64,000 bases of DNA, taken from NCBI RefSeq assembly GCF_900199455.1, contig NZ_FZQR01000005.1, positions 344,646-408,645 on the forward strand, given 5' to 3'. Positions within the stretch are counted from its first letter, which is position 1. Each line of letters opens with the position of its first letter. The position numbers and the translations under genes were made by a program. Of this stretch, positions 28,441 to 38,295 are shown piece after piece. The notes under the pieces are model-generated. The model saw only the letters and a program-made list of their open reading frames with translations, was not told the DNA's origin and did no database searches. Origin of the DNA: Mesorhizobium carmichaelinearum. Its GTDB lineage: Bacteria > Pseudomonadota > Alphaproteobacteria > Rhizobiales > Rhizobiaceae.

Positions 28441-28845
28441 GGTGGGCACCTCCCTTGTCGGCCGAACCTGTTGGCACAAGAGGCTGGCGCGTCCGCGTCG
28501 TCAAGGCTCTGGTGCTCGACCGATCCAGCCTGCGTAAGTCTGGTCGCGCGCCGCCGGAGCATGCTCGGCGCCGCTGATCCGAACAGAGCCGTCTCCCGGC
28601 ATTGCGCAGGGGAAAAGTTTTCGTTCGTTCGAATGACAACAGCCGAGGAAATAGAAGATAGCGTCCGGGTGACGCGGCATCCAGCGCCGTGGCTCGAACT
28701 AAGTGGAGAATACGATCGCGGTGAGGGTCGCGCCAGATGAGGTTAAGTGATGGATCATTTGCAGGGTACTACGACAAAATATCCATGCCGTGACTTCACC
28801 TTTATCAAACGACGGCCTTCGATTGTACTTGACGGGATACGTGGC
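28441..28845. other. Gene-free stretch
   Basis: About 400 bp between divergent genes. I see no credible gene, no REP-like unit and no strong hairpin. It must contain the promoters of the nucleoside hydrolase and of the coiled-coil protein gene. Confidence 0.5.
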
Positions 28846-29793
28846 ATGGGCTGCAACGCCATGCTGTCCCTCGTTTTTCCAATCCTCGTTCTGCTGTTGG
28901 CGTCTCCGGCAAATAGCCAGCAGGCGCCCGATGCGTCCACGACTGCCGCAGTCAACGGCCGTTCGTCGGCCAAGGTTTTGGACAACACTGATATGGCGCA
29001 AACGCCGACTGGCGAGAATGAGGCGGCCTTGCGCCGCGAATTGGCCGCGGCACGAGCCGAGCTGGCGAGGCAAGCTCAGGTCCTGAGAGAGCAGCAGCAA
29101 ACGGACGAAGCCCTCACACTCAATCTGGAGACAGCACAGCGTGCCATCGAAAATTTCCGGGCGGAAGCCAGTCTCTGGGACAGCAAGAAAGGCGCAATGC
29201 CTGAAGCGCCACTCTCCACGGATGCCCCTCAGGCTACCGCGGCGCAGGCGCCTGATCCGGAGCGCCACAAGGTTGAACTCCTGGAACAGGAACTCGCCAC
29301 GGCTCGCCAAACGATCGACGCCCTCAAGACAGCCGCAAATCTGGCCGCGAAGGATCGGCAAGTGGCCGAGGCCGCTTCAAACCAGGCCAGAGAAGCACTC
29401 GAGCTGGAACGTCAGCGAGCGGATTCAGCCATGCGTGACCTCGACAGCGCCCGCAAGGAACGCGACGCCTTGAAGCAGAGCTCGACAAACTTGAGTGCGG
29501 CGCTGGACCAGGAGCGTGAAAGGGCCAACGGCCTGGCCCGCAGCCTCAGTGCCGCGCGCGAGGAAATCGACAGCGTCAAGGACAAGCGTCGGACCGCGGC
29601 GGTGCTGCGCGCGCCCAAGGCAGGTACCTCCAAGAGTGCGCTCGCAAGTTCACCGTCGCGTTCGGTCGCGGCCCATAAACCGGGCCTGCCGAAAAAACGC
29701 AAGGTGAAGGGCTCAAAGTCACCGCAACCTGTCATGCTGGCAACCATCGCTCTTCCTCCCGCATTGCTGCCAAGCCGACCACTTTCGCCGTGA
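28846..29793 (+). CDS. Exported coiled-coil protein
   Basis: 315 residues from ATG 28846; ATG 28861 is a close alternative, and both open a signal peptide (MLSLVFPILVLLLASPANS). The mature protein is dominated by coiled coil (LRRELAAARAELARQAQVLREQ, LLEQELATARQTIDALK, ALDQERERANGLARSLSAA), followed by a basic, Ser/Lys-rich tail (KKRKVKGSK) and a hydrophobic Pro-containing end. It probably acts as a periplasmic structural or scaffold protein. The next gene follows within 20 bp on the same strand. Confidence 0.7.
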   Translation: MGCNAMLSLVFPILVLLLASPANSQQAPDASTTAAVNGRSSAKVLDNTDMAQTPTGENEAALRRELAAARAELARQAQVLREQQQTDEALTLNLETAQRAIENFRAEASLWDSKKGAMPEAPLSTDAPQATAAQAPDPERHKVELLEQELATARQTIDALKTAANLAAKDRQVAEAASNQAREALELERQRADSAMRDLDSARKERDALKQSSTNLSAALDQERERANGLARSLSAAREEIDSVKDKRRTAAVLRAPKAGTSKSALASSPSRSVAAHKPGLPKKRKVKGSKSPQPVMLATIALPPALLPSRPLSP

Positions 29794-29809
29794 AATACAG
29801 GTGAGCGAA

Positions 29810-30595
29810 ATGCATGGCGCAGGGAGGATGACGGTGAAAAAATACTTCGCAGCCGCGCTGACGATCGGTATCGCAACCGGGCCTGCCTCGGCGCTCGATG
29901 CAGGTTCAGGCGGTAAGGTCGGCGGTCTCGGGGTCAGTGCTGGCTTGAGCGCCGGTTCGCAAGGCGCATCCGTAGGGGTGGGCGCAAGCGTCGGCGGCGT
30001 TGGCGGGGCAAACGTCGGTGCCTCGGTCGGCGCAGGCAACGGGTCGGTCAGCGCAGGCGTCAGTGCCAGCGGCAACGTTGGCACCTCAGGCGGAGGCCTT
30101 TCGACCGGTGTCGGCCTGGGCGCCGCTTCGTCCGCCGAAAACGGATCGGCAACCGCTCCCGGTGGTCAGGCCGCTGCCGCGACAGGCACTGGCTCTACCA
30201 CGACAACCACCACCTCTGCCACGACAGCCACAGCCTTTACCAAGACCACTAGGCAATCGATCGTCCTGCCACCTGTCCTCAGGCCTTCCAAAGACGGCCA
30301 GGGCGACCTCACCAGGGGATATCCCTTTGGAGCCCTGGAAGCGCTGACAGCGAAACCCGGTACGCCGGCCGCGGTCGTACAAGCCTGCCGCGCGGCGATC
30401 ACGTCCGCCGCCAAGCCGCTCGGCGCCGTCCGTGTCCGCGCGGTCAGCGCAGGTGTCTTGCATCGACGTGGAGGTGCACTGACAGCGCCGATCAAGGTGC
30501 GAATAGACTATGCGAGACGAGGCGGCATCGAAGTCCGGCAAGCGCAAGTCGGCTGTCGCCTCGATAAGGCAGGCAGGGTCACTGCGGTAATCTAG
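29810..30595 (+). CDS. Exported Gly/Ser/Ala-rich protein
   Basis: 261 residues from ATG 29810 (AGGTGAG just upstream); ATG 29828 is an alternative start that gives a cleaner signal peptide (MTVKKYFAAALTIG...ASA). Residues 30-110 are a repetitive, Gly-rich, roughly GASVG-periodic region (GVSAGLSAGSQGASVGVGAS). A Thr-rich linker and a C-terminal domain of about 110 residues with two cysteines and VKVRIDYARRGG-like strands follow. Such proteins are frequent at rhizobial cell surfaces. Function unknown. Probably co-transcribed with the coiled-coil gene. Confidence 0.7.
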   Translation: MHGAGRMTVKKYFAAALTIGIATGPASALDAGSGGKVGGLGVSAGLSAGSQGASVGVGASVGGVGGANVGASVGAGNGSVSAGVSASGNVGTSGGGLSTGVGLGAASSAENGSATAPGGQAAAATGTGSTTTTTTSATTATAFTKTTRQSIVLPPVLRPSKDGQGDLTRGYPFGALEALTAKPGTPAAVVQACRAAITSAAKPLGAVRVRAVSAGVLHRRGGALTAPIKVRIDYARRGGIEVRQAQVGCRLDKAGRVTAVI

Positions 30596-30752
30596 AACCA
30601 ACCTGCAAGAGGGCAGGCGGTGCTGCGTCAACTCGCTCGAGTTGGTCGAGGCGGCGATAGATAATGGTTCTGTCTTCACTTTCCGGAGAACGGAGGTTCT
30701 AATCTCATGTGAGCTGCTTCGAAGTCGATCTGGACCGCGCAGGGGACGTGAC

Positions 30753-31736
30753 ATGGTGGATTCTGACCGGATCGACAGACTGATCGCAGCGGTACCCTCC
30801 GCTTTGGCGCTTCGAGCCGGGTTGGACCTTGGCGTCTTCACCCGGCTCGGTGACGATGCCGCGACTGCCGACAGCCTTGGGGCCGCGCTCAAAGTCGAGC
30901 CCGATCGTCTGTCGCGGCTGCTCTACGCGCTCGCCAGTATCGGTCTCCTCGAAGTCACGGATGGTCAATTTCGCAACGGAGCCGAAGCGTCGGCCTTCCT
31001 CGATGCGTCCAAGCCGACCTATTGCGGCGGCGATCATGCGCTGCTGCGCGAGCTCTGGGGAGCCGACCTTTTGACCGCGGAGTCGCTGCGGCAGAACCGG
31101 CCGGCTGCGCTGCACGACTTTTCCGAGGCGGGGCCTGAGTCCGCGGCAGCTTTCAGCCGCATGCTCGCACCGGGCGGGGTGATTTTCGGCCGGCATCTGG
31201 CCCGCGAGATCGACCTCACGGCGATCGGTTCGGTGATCGACATAGGCGGCGGGGCGGGGACCATTCTCGTCGGACTTCGCGAGCAACGGCCACAGATTGT
31301 GGCGACGCTGATGGAACTCCCGACGGTCGCAGCGGTCGCGCCAGCTATCCTGGCCGAATATGGTGCCGACGACGTGACTGTCGAAGAAGGCGACATAACG
31401 GTCGCGCCATCGATCGGTCGGCACGATCTGGCGATCCTGAAGGCCGTCGTCCAGGTCCTTCCGCCGGACCAGGCCCGCCGTTCGATCCTGAACGCGGCGC
31501 GCTGCCTCACACCAGGCGGCGAGATCGCAATTGCGGGGTGGGGTGTCGTCGATGACGATCGCCTCGGCCCGCCCGAGGGGGTCTTTCTCAACCTCACCTT
31601 CTTGAACCTTTATCGCCACGGCGAATCCTACACGGAAGGCCAGTATCGGGCGTGGATGACCGAGGCTGGATTGCGCGATATCTCCAGGTCGCGCCTCACG
31701 GACGGCTGCACCTTGTTTCGTGGGCGCCTTGGCTAA
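30753..31736 (+). CDS. SAM-dependent O-methyltransferase-like protein
   Basis: 327 residues from ATG 30753 (AGGGGACG before it). An N-terminal winged-helix dimerisation domain (ALRAGLDLGVFTRLGDDAAT, RLLYALASIGLLE) leads to a class I methyltransferase domain with SAM motif IDIGGGAGTILVGL near residue 165, then DLAILKAVVQVLPPDQ and a GEIAIAG strand. This is the acetylserotonin/plant-type O-methyltransferase build used on phenolics and polyketides. The usual catalytic His is replaced: the position in LKAVVQVLPP lacks the common LHDW motif, so activity on a hydroxyl is uncertain. Monocistronic. Confidence 0.8.
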   Translation: MVDSDRIDRLIAAVPSALALRAGLDLGVFTRLGDDAATADSLGAALKVEPDRLSRLLYALASIGLLEVTDGQFRNGAEASAFLDASKPTYCGGDHALLRELWGADLLTAESLRQNRPAALHDFSEAGPESAAAFSRMLAPGGVIFGRHLAREIDLTAIGSVIDIGGGAGTILVGLREQRPQIVATLMELPTVAAVAPAILAEYGADDVTVEEGDITVAPSIGRHDLAILKAVVQVLPPDQARRSILNAARCLTPGGEIAIAGWGVVDDDRLGPPEGVFLNLTFLNLYRHGESYTEGQYRAWMTEAGLRDISRSRLTDGCTLFRGRLG

Positions 31737-31785
31737 AAGATCAGATGGGTATGGAGTTCGCGGTCTGATTGCGGGCGGGGCCTTC

Positions 31786-33447
31786 TCAGCCCTTCCGCTT
31801 CTCCCCCTCCGCCTTCCGCAGCAGAAACCGCTGGATCTTGCCGCTCGGCGTTTTCGGCAATTCCGTCACGAAGTCGAGCTCGCGCGGATAGGCGTGCGCC
31901 GAGAGCCGCTTGCGGACGTGTTGCGCCAGCTCCTCGGCAAGCTCCGGGCTGCCCTTGAAGGCGGGCGACAGGATGACGAAGGCCTTGACGATTTCGGTGC
32001 GCTGCGGGTCGGGCACGCCGACCACGGCCGCCTCGTTGACGGCGGGATGTTCGATGAGCGCGCTTTCGACGTCGAAGGGGCCGATGCGGTAACCCGACGA
32101 GGTGATGACGTCGTCGGCGCGGCCGATGAAGGAGACCGATCCATCAGGCTCGTATTCCACCGTGTCGCCGGTGCGGTAGTAGCCGCCCGCGATCGCCGGG
32201 GTATCCGCCTGATGGTAGCCATCGAACCAACGCAGCGGCGAGTTGGCGATGTCGACGGCGAGGATGCCGGGCTGGTTGGGGCCGAGTTCCCGGCCTTCAT
32301 CGTCCAGCACCACCATACGGTAGCCCGGCATGGCGAAGCCGGCGGAGCCCGCGCGGACGGAATGCGCGAGGCCATGGTGGTTGTTGACCATCATACCGTT
32401 CTCGGTCTGGCCGTAATGATCGTGGATCGGCGCGCTAAGATGCGCGTCGAACCAGCGGATCACTTCCGGGTTGAGCGGCTCGCCGGCGCTGCTCACCACG
32501 CGCAGCCGGCCTTTCACGCGGGCGGCGGCCTCGGGTCCTTCGGCGAGCAGCAGGCGGAAGGCGGTGGGCGAACCGGCAAGGCTGGTGACGCCCAGCCGCT
32601 CGATGATTTCATAGGTACTCCCAGCGGTGAAGGCGCCCTCGTTGAAGGTGGTGGCGATGCCGAGCAGCAACGGGCCTGATATGGCGTAATAGAGGCCGTA
32701 GGCCCAGCCGGGATCGGCGATGTTCCAGAAGACGTCGTCGGGGCGCAGCCCGATGGCGTCGCGCATATAGGCGCCGAAGGCCAGAAGCGCGCTGAGTGGT
32801 ACCGGTACGCCCTTGGGCAGCCCCGATGTTCCTGATGTCGACATCATCATGAACAGGTCGTCACCCCTGCGCATTACCGGTTCGCAATCGGGGGAGGCGG
32901 CGGCGAGGGCGGCACGGAAGTCGATGGCGCCCTGGGGCAAGGCATCGCCGGCGCCAAGAATGGTGGCGACCGGCGGGCATTTCTCGATCTCGTCCAGCTT
33001 GCCGCAATTGGCCGGATTGGTCACCACCAGTTTGGCGCCGCTGTAGCCCAGGCGGTGTTCGATCGCCTTCGGGCCAAAGGCGGTGAACAGCGGCTGGTAG
33101 ACGGCGCCGATGCGCCAAGTGCCGAGGATCAGCGCCACCAGTTCGGGAATGCGCGGCAGCATGCCGGCCACGACATCGCCTGGGCCGACGCCCAGATTCT
33201 TGAGCAGGTTGGCGACGCGGCCGGACATGTCCGCGAGGTCGTCGAAGCTGAACAGCCGGAGTTCGCCGCCGGCTGAGATCGCCCGCAGCGCCAGCCGGTT
33301 CGCACCGGTGTGGCGGCCGCAGCATTCGACATAGGCGTTGATGCCGGTCGCCGGGTCGCCGTCGAGCCTGGCGATCTCATCTTCGATACGAAAGGCCGCA
33401 ACGGCGTCCTCATAGCGCGGCAGGCTGGCTGCTGGCGTCCTGGTCAT
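31786..33447 (-). CDS. Acyl-CoA synthetase (AMP-binding, medium-chain/acetyl-CoA synthetase-like)
   Basis: 553 residues. ANL-superfamily motifs: MSTSGTSGLPKG (P-loop), DHYGQTENGM (A5), YYRTGDTVEYEPDG (A7), GRADDVITSSGYRIGPFDVE (A8) and the catalytic Lys in TPSGKIQR near the C-terminus. The domain order and length fit the acetyl/medium-chain acyl-CoA synthetase branch rather than long-chain FadD. It activates a carboxylic acid to its CoA thioester in the cytosol. Nothing adjacent reveals the acid. Confidence 0.9.
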   Translation of the reverse strand: MTRTPAASLPRYEDAVAAFRIEDEIARLDGDPATGINAYVECCGRHTGANRLALRAISAGGELRLFSFDDLADMSGRVANLLKNLGVGPGDVVAGMLPRIPELVALILGTWRIGAVYQPLFTAFGPKAIEHRLGYSGAKLVVTNPANCGKLDEIEKCPPVATILGAGDALPQGAIDFRAALAAASPDCEPVMRRGDDLFMMMSTSGTSGLPKGVPVPLSALLAFGAYMRDAIGLRPDDVFWNIADPGWAYGLYYAISGPLLLGIATTFNEGAFTAGSTYEIIERLGVTSLAGSPTAFRLLLAEGPEAAARVKGRLRVVSSAGEPLNPEVIRWFDAHLSAPIHDHYGQTENGMMVNNHHGLAHSVRAGSAGFAMPGYRMVVLDDEGRELGPNQPGILAVDIANSPLRWFDGYHQADTPAIAGGYYRTGDTVEYEPDGSVSFIGRADDVITSSGYRIGPFDVESALIEHPAVNEAAVVGVPDPQRTEIVKAFVILSPAFKGSPELAEELAQHVRKRLSAHAYPRELDFVTELPKTPSGKIQRFLLRKAEGEKRKG

Positions 33448-33617
33448 GGCTATCCTCCCTCAGCGGCGCATCATCTCCCCATGATGCGCCGACGGGAGAT
33501 TGCCCGAAAACGCAACGCGGGTCGATTGCGGCGAAAGTCGAGAGGTGAGCCAGCATTGGCCTGGCCGGCGCCAGGCTGTACTATTGCCGGGTGAATGCGG
33601 GGAGGGGAGGCGCGAGC

Positions 33618-35172
33618 ATGCGGCTTGATCGGAATCTCTGTCATTTGAGAATTTGGGCCGTCATCGCCGTGATGGTGCTTTGGCCTCATGCCGCATCGGC
33701 CGCCCCGTCACGCCGGAGCGCATCGCTGTTGCCCTGCCGAAGCTGGAAGCGCTGGCGCAAGCCGCCGTCTCCGACGGTGGCGTGCCCGGTCTCGCCATCG
33801 CGGTGGTGCACGACGATGAGGTGATCTTCCTGAAGGTTTCGGCCATCGCGAAGCCGGCAAGCCTGAGGCCGTCGACGCCGACACGGTGTTCCAGATCGCA
33901 TCGCTTTCCAAGCCGGTCTCCGCGACCGTCGTGGCGGCGCTGGTCAGCGACGGGATCGTGTCCTGGGATTCGAAGATCGCCGACCTCGATCCGGCTTTCC
34001 GGCTGGCCGATCCCTATCCGACCAGCCAACTCACCGTCCGCGACCTGTTTTCGCACCGCAGCGGACTGCCCGGCACCGCCGGAGACGACCTCGAGGACAT
34101 AGGTTACGACCGCGCCGAGATCCTGCATCGCCTGCGGTTCGTGCTGCCATCGTCGAGCTTTCGCGCCGGCTACTCCTACAGCAACTTCGGACTGACCGAG
34201 GGCGCCATCGCGGCCGCCATGCCGACAGGCAAGCCTTGGGAGGAGGTCGCCGAGGAAAAGCTCTATCGTCCGCTCGGCATGGCCTCGACCAGTTCGCGTC
34301 TCGCCGATTTCGTCAAGCACGCCGACCGCGCAGCCCTGCATGTTATGGTCGATGGCGCCTGGGCCGCGAAGATCAAGCGTGATCCGGATGCGCAGGCGCC
34401 CGCGGGCGGCGTCAGTTCCACCGCACGCGATCTCTCGCAATGGGTGCGCCTCATCATCGGCAATGGCGTCTATGCCGGCAAGACGGTGATTGCCGCCGAT
34501 GCGCTGGACCAGACGCATGTGCCGCTGATGACGCGGGGCAAGAACCCTGTCTCGGGCGGCGCATCGTTCTACGGCCTCGGCTGGAATGTCGAATTCGGCC
34601 GCCATGGCCTGAGCTGGGGCCATGCAGGTGCCTTCAGCGTCGGCGCGCGTACGCTGGTGACGATCTTCCCGCAGGAGAAGCTTGGCATCGTCATCCTCGC
34701 CAACGCCTTTCCGACAGGCGTGCCGGAGGGGCTGTCCGACAGTTTTGCCGATCTCGTTTTCGAAGGGTCAGTCGAGAAGGACTGGATCAAGGCGTGGGAC
34801 GGCATCTACAACGGCATGTTCGGTCCGGTGGTCGAGGCGGGCAAGGCCACCTATGCCGCGCCGCCGTCTCCGGCAAGGCCGGCCCGGCCGACCAGTGCCT
34901 ATGCCGGCCGCTACGCCAACGACTTCATCGGCGACGCGGTCGTGGCGAGTGCGGGAAACAGCCTTGTGCTCAAGGTCGGGCCGGCCGGTGCCCGGTCCTA
35001 TTCCCTGACGCATTACGACGGCGATCTGTTCCTGACCTTCCCCGATGCCGAGACGCCGGACAGGCCAACCGGCGTGAGCTTCGTCGTCGGCCCCGACGGC
35101 AAGGCGTCGGCGATGACCATAGGCTTCCTCGACGACAATCATCTCGGCACGCTGCGGCGCGTGGACGACTAG
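33618..35172 (+). pseudogene. Beta-lactamase-family serine hydrolase, two frameshifts
   Basis: Starts at ATG 33618 (GGAGG upstream) with a signal peptide (AVIAVMVLWPHAASA). The frame is lost near 33703-33706 (run of C) and again near 33835-33836 (GG); adding one base at each point restores a continuous protein of about 518 residues. The rest is intact: the SxxK motif in FQIASLSKPVSA, the YxN motif in YSYSNFG, and a late HAG motif in WGHAGAFS. It would be a periplasmic class C-like esterase or peptidase. As both lesions are single-base losses in homopolymers, a sequencing error is as likely as true gene death. Confidence 0.8.
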
Positions 35173-35242
35173 GGGGCTGATAGGGGCAACAAACGAGGTC
35201 GGCACGCAATCGCTAACGGCTCCGCCGTCACTCGCAAGATTT

Positions 35243-36202
35243 CTACGCTACGCGTGGTTGAGCTGGCCTGGGTTTGATCACGGTGGCGAGTACGATGCCG
35301 ACGACAATGAAGGCCGCACCGACCAGATCGTAATCGTGCAAGCCCTCGCCGAGCAGCAGATAGGCGAGTATGGCGACGAACACCGTCTGCAGGTAGAGCA
35401 GCATGCTCGCCCGGCTCGCACCGAGCGTTTCCACGCTTTTGTTGTAGAGATAGTACATCAAGGCGCCGCCCGGACCTGCCAGATAGGCGAGCGCGAGAAT
35501 GCTGTGGACGTTCATGGCGGAGCGTTCGTCGTTGAACAATTCCCACAAATGGAAAGGCAAAGCGACCAGCGCACCGGCGCCGAGCAGCAGGACGACCATC
35601 GGCAGGAGTTCGATGCCGAATTTGGCACGGCGCAAAAGCACGGTGTACAGGCCCCAGCAGAACGCGCTGCCGACGATCCAGAGCTCGCCGGCGTTGAATT
35701 TGAGTTGGAGCAGCGCCGTCAGGTTCCCGTGGGCGACGATGAAAATCATCCCGGCGAGCGCGACCAGCGCGCCAAGCGACTTCCACAGTCCGAGCGGTTC
35801 GCCAAGCACGAGACGGGCGAGCACCATCGTCATGACAGGCGACAGCGCCATGATGATACCGGCCGTGGTGGCGTCGGTGTCGTTGAGGCCATGGTAGATC
35901 ATACCCTGGCATAGGGTGAGGCCGATCGCTCCCACGGCGACGACCTCCACGGCGCGGGTTCGCAAAAGCCCGATCATCGCGTCATGATGACGGTGCACAA
36001 TCGGCAGCAGGATGGCGCAGGCAAGCGTCAGCCGCCAGAAGCAGAGGCCCCAGGGAGGCATTTCAGGCGCCACCCATTTGGCCGCGATATAGACACCGGC
36101 CGAAAGCAGCCAGCACAGGACGGCAGCCGGATAGCCGGCCAGGGAGGATACGGGGCCGGCCACGGGTTGCGCGGCTTGATGCGCTATCGGCACTGCCTGC
36201 AT
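35243..36202 (-). CDS. EamA/DMT family transporter
   Basis: 319 residues with ten hydrophobic helices in two EamA repeats (first about 25-150, second about 175-310). Repeat signatures include ALSPVMTMVLARLVLGEPLG and SMLLYLQTVFVAILAYLLLGEGL. Inner-membrane exporter or importer of a metabolite, often an amino acid or its derivative. It is a single gene and convergent with the broken serine hydrolase. Confidence 0.88.
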   Translation of the reverse strand: MQAVPIAHQAAQPVAGPVSSLAGYPAAVLCWLLSAGVYIAAKWVAPEMPPWGLCFWRLTLACAILLPIVHRHHDAMIGLLRTRAVEVVAVGAIGLTLCQGMIYHGLNDTDATTAGIIMALSPVMTMVLARLVLGEPLGLWKSLGALVALAGMIFIVAHGNLTALLQLKFNAGELWIVGSAFCWGLYTVLLRRAKFGIELLPMVVLLLGAGALVALPFHLWELFNDERSAMNVHSILALAYLAGPGGALMYYLYNKSVETLGASRASMLLYLQTVFVAILAYLLLGEGLHDYDLVGAAFIVVGIVLATVIKPRPAQPRVA

Positions 36203-36528
36203 GTCATGTCCTCCCCTTGGATGACGTCGGCCCGATGGGGCAGCATAGCCTGCGTCGTTGGGTCGTGCATCCGTTTTGAAAGGGTGGGGAATCTGCGCTC
36301 AGCCGCCATGTGTCTTTCGATGGAGCGAGGAGGTTCTTTCCGTGAGGTGGGGGATGCGACGGCCGGAACGGGTCAACTCACGGTAGCCATGGCCCGTGCT
36401 GACATCCATCCGCTTGTCCCAAGACCTTAGACTGCGCAGAATACTGCCATTTTGCTTCAATACCTGCGGTTTCGTCGGCGACGGCGGCGAGGTGCCTATG
36501 ATAGGCAGCGGCACCGATGGCTGCATCC
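36203..36528. other. Gene-free stretch
   Basis: About 325 bp downstream of the LysR gene and upstream of the EamA gene, both on the minus strand. No gene, repeat or strong hairpin was recognised. It should contain the EamA promoter. Confidence 0.45.
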
Positions 36529-37422
36529 CTACAGGTTCGCCTCGGCAAAGATGCGCGCCGCCCAGTCGAGGAAGACGCGCAGGCGCGGCGAGAGCTGACG
36601 GTTCTGCGGATAGAGCGCCGACAGCGGTGTCGGCGAGGGCGGGTAGTCGGCCAGCACTTCGACCAGCATGCCCTGAGCAAGGTCCTTCTCGAAGCGGTAG
36701 CGTGGCGCCTGGATGAGGCCGAGGCCGAGCCGCGCCAGATCGGCGGCAGTGTCGGAATTGTTGGCGGCGACACGGCCGGGCAGCCGGACTTCGCGCGTCT
36801 TGCCGTTGACGGTGAATTCGAAGGGCAGCACCTCGCCGGTGCGCGACGAGACGAAGCCCACCGCCTGATGGCCGTCGAGCGCATCGGGGGAGGCGGGTAT
36901 ACCGTGGCGAGAGAGATAGGCGGGGCTGGCGCAGGTCATCTCGCGGATGACAGCGAGCCGGCGCATGATCATGCCGCTGTCGGGCGGTTCGCCGACGCGG
37001 ATGACGCAGTCGACGCCCTCGCGCACGAGATCGACCAGCCGGTCGCTCTGGCCGATCTGCAGGTCGATCCGGGGGTAACGGCCAAGAAACTCGGGCAGGC
37101 GCGGCAACAGGAAGGTGCGGGTGAGCAGCGTGCTGGCGTCGATGCGCAGCAGGCCGAAGGGCTCGGCGTTGCGGAAGGCGGCCTCGGCATCCTCGATCTC
37201 GGCCAGGATCGACAGGCAGCGCCGGTAATAGGCCTCGCCGTCCTGCGTGGCATTCACCTGCCGCGTCGTCCGCTCCAGCAGGCGCGCGCCGAGATGTTCT
37301 TCGAGCCGGCGGACGGCTTCCGTCGCGGTTGAGCGCGGCAGGCCGAGATCGGCGGCGGCAGCGGTGAAGCTGCGCCGCTCGAGAACGCGAACGAAAAGCC
37401 GCATCGTGTCCAGGCGATCCAT
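36529..37422 (-). CDS. LysR family transcriptional regulator
   Basis: 297 residues. The N-terminal winged HTH has the LysR pattern (MRLFVRVLERRSFTAAAADL, STATEAVRRLEEHLGARLLE) at residues 6-60; the C-terminal periplasmic-binding-protein-like effector domain is complete. It belongs to the branch beginning MDRLDTMRLFVRV, often local regulators of SDR or quinone reductase genes. It is divergent from the SDR-SDR-tautomerase operon with a 103-bp shared promoter and is very likely its regulator. Confidence 0.92.
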   Translation of the reverse strand: MDRLDTMRLFVRVLERRSFTAAAADLGLPRSTATEAVRRLEEHLGARLLERTTRQVNATQDGEAYYRRCLSILAEIEDAEAAFRNAEPFGLLRIDASTLLTRTFLLPRLPEFLGRYPRIDLQIGQSDRLVDLVREGVDCVIRVGEPPDSGMIMRRLAVIREMTCASPAYLSRHGIPASPDALDGHQAVGFVSSRTGEVLPFEFTVNGKTREVRLPGRVAANNSDTAADLARLGLGLIQAPRYRFEKDLAQGMLVEVLADYPPSPTPLSALYPQNRQLSPRLRVFLDWAARIFAEANL

Positions 37423-37525
37423 GGCCTTTGTTCGCAGTTTCCGAATAGTGATGTCAAGAGGAGGCTGATTATCCGGAAGTTGGCTTGGCCTATATCCGTG
37501 TCACTGACAACACGGAGAGACTTCC

Positions 37526-38284
37526 ATGACAAACCAGCAGACAAGTACGGGTAATCCAACCAGAACCGCGATCGTGACCGGCGCCTCCAAGGGCATCGGT
37601 GCGGCGATCGCACAGCGGCTCGCCCGCGACGGCATCGCCGTCGTCGTCAACTATGCACGCGGCCGCGCCGAGGCCGAAGCGGTCGTCGGCGCGATCGAAG
37701 CCGAAGGCGGCAAGGCGATCGCCGTGCAGGCCGACATCGCCGATCCCACAGGCATTGCCACCCTGTTCGATGCCGGCGAGAAGGCCTTCGGCGGCGTCGA
37801 CATCCTCGTCAGCAATGCCGGCATCATGAAGCTGTCGCCGATCGCCGCGACCGACAACGCTTCGTTCGACAATCAGATCGCTATCAACCTCGGCGGTGTG
37901 TTCCGTGGCATGCGCGAAGGTGCAAAACGCCTAAGGGATGGCGGCCGCATCGTCAATTTCTCCTCGAGCGTCGTCGGCCTCTACCAGCCGGGTTACGGCG
38001 TCTATGCCGCCACCAAGGCGGGTGTCGAGGCGATGACGCATATCCTCGCCAAGGAGCTTGGCGCGCGCCGCGTCACCGTCAATGCGGTGGCGCCCGGACC
38101 GGTCGAAACGGCGCTGTTCACGGACGGCAAGAGCGATGCGCAGATCGAGGCTACGGCCAAGATGATCCCGCTCGGCCGGCTCGGCCAGCCCGATGACATT
38201 GCCGGCGTGGTCTCGTTCCTGGCCGGGCCGGACAGCGGCTGGGTCAACGGACAAATCATCCGCGCCAATGGCGGCGTGATCTGA
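37526..38284 (+). CDS. Short-chain dehydrogenase/reductase (SDR)
   Basis: 252 residues. The cofactor motif TGASKGIG is at residues 18-25, SNAG in the beta-4 region, and the catalytic YAATK follows a Ser-rich strand (VNFSSSVVG). The tail NGQIIRANGGVI is typical of FabG-like SDRs. The Arg after VNYA in beta-2 suggests NADP(H). First gene of an operon divergent from LysR; the next gene starts 11 bp after its stop. Confidence 0.92.
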   Translation: MTNQQTSTGNPTRTAIVTGASKGIGAAIAQRLARDGIAVVVNYARGRAEAEAVVGAIEAEGGKAIAVQADIADPTGIATLFDAGEKAFGGVDILVSNAGIMKLSPIAATDNASFDNQIAINLGGVFRGMREGAKRLRDGGRIVNFSSSVVGLYQPGYGVYAATKAGVEAMTHILAKELGARRVTVNAVAPGPVETALFTDGKSDAQIEATAKMIPLGRLGQPDDIAGVVSFLAGPDSGWVNGQIIRANGGVI

Positions 38285-38295
38285 AGGAGACGACC

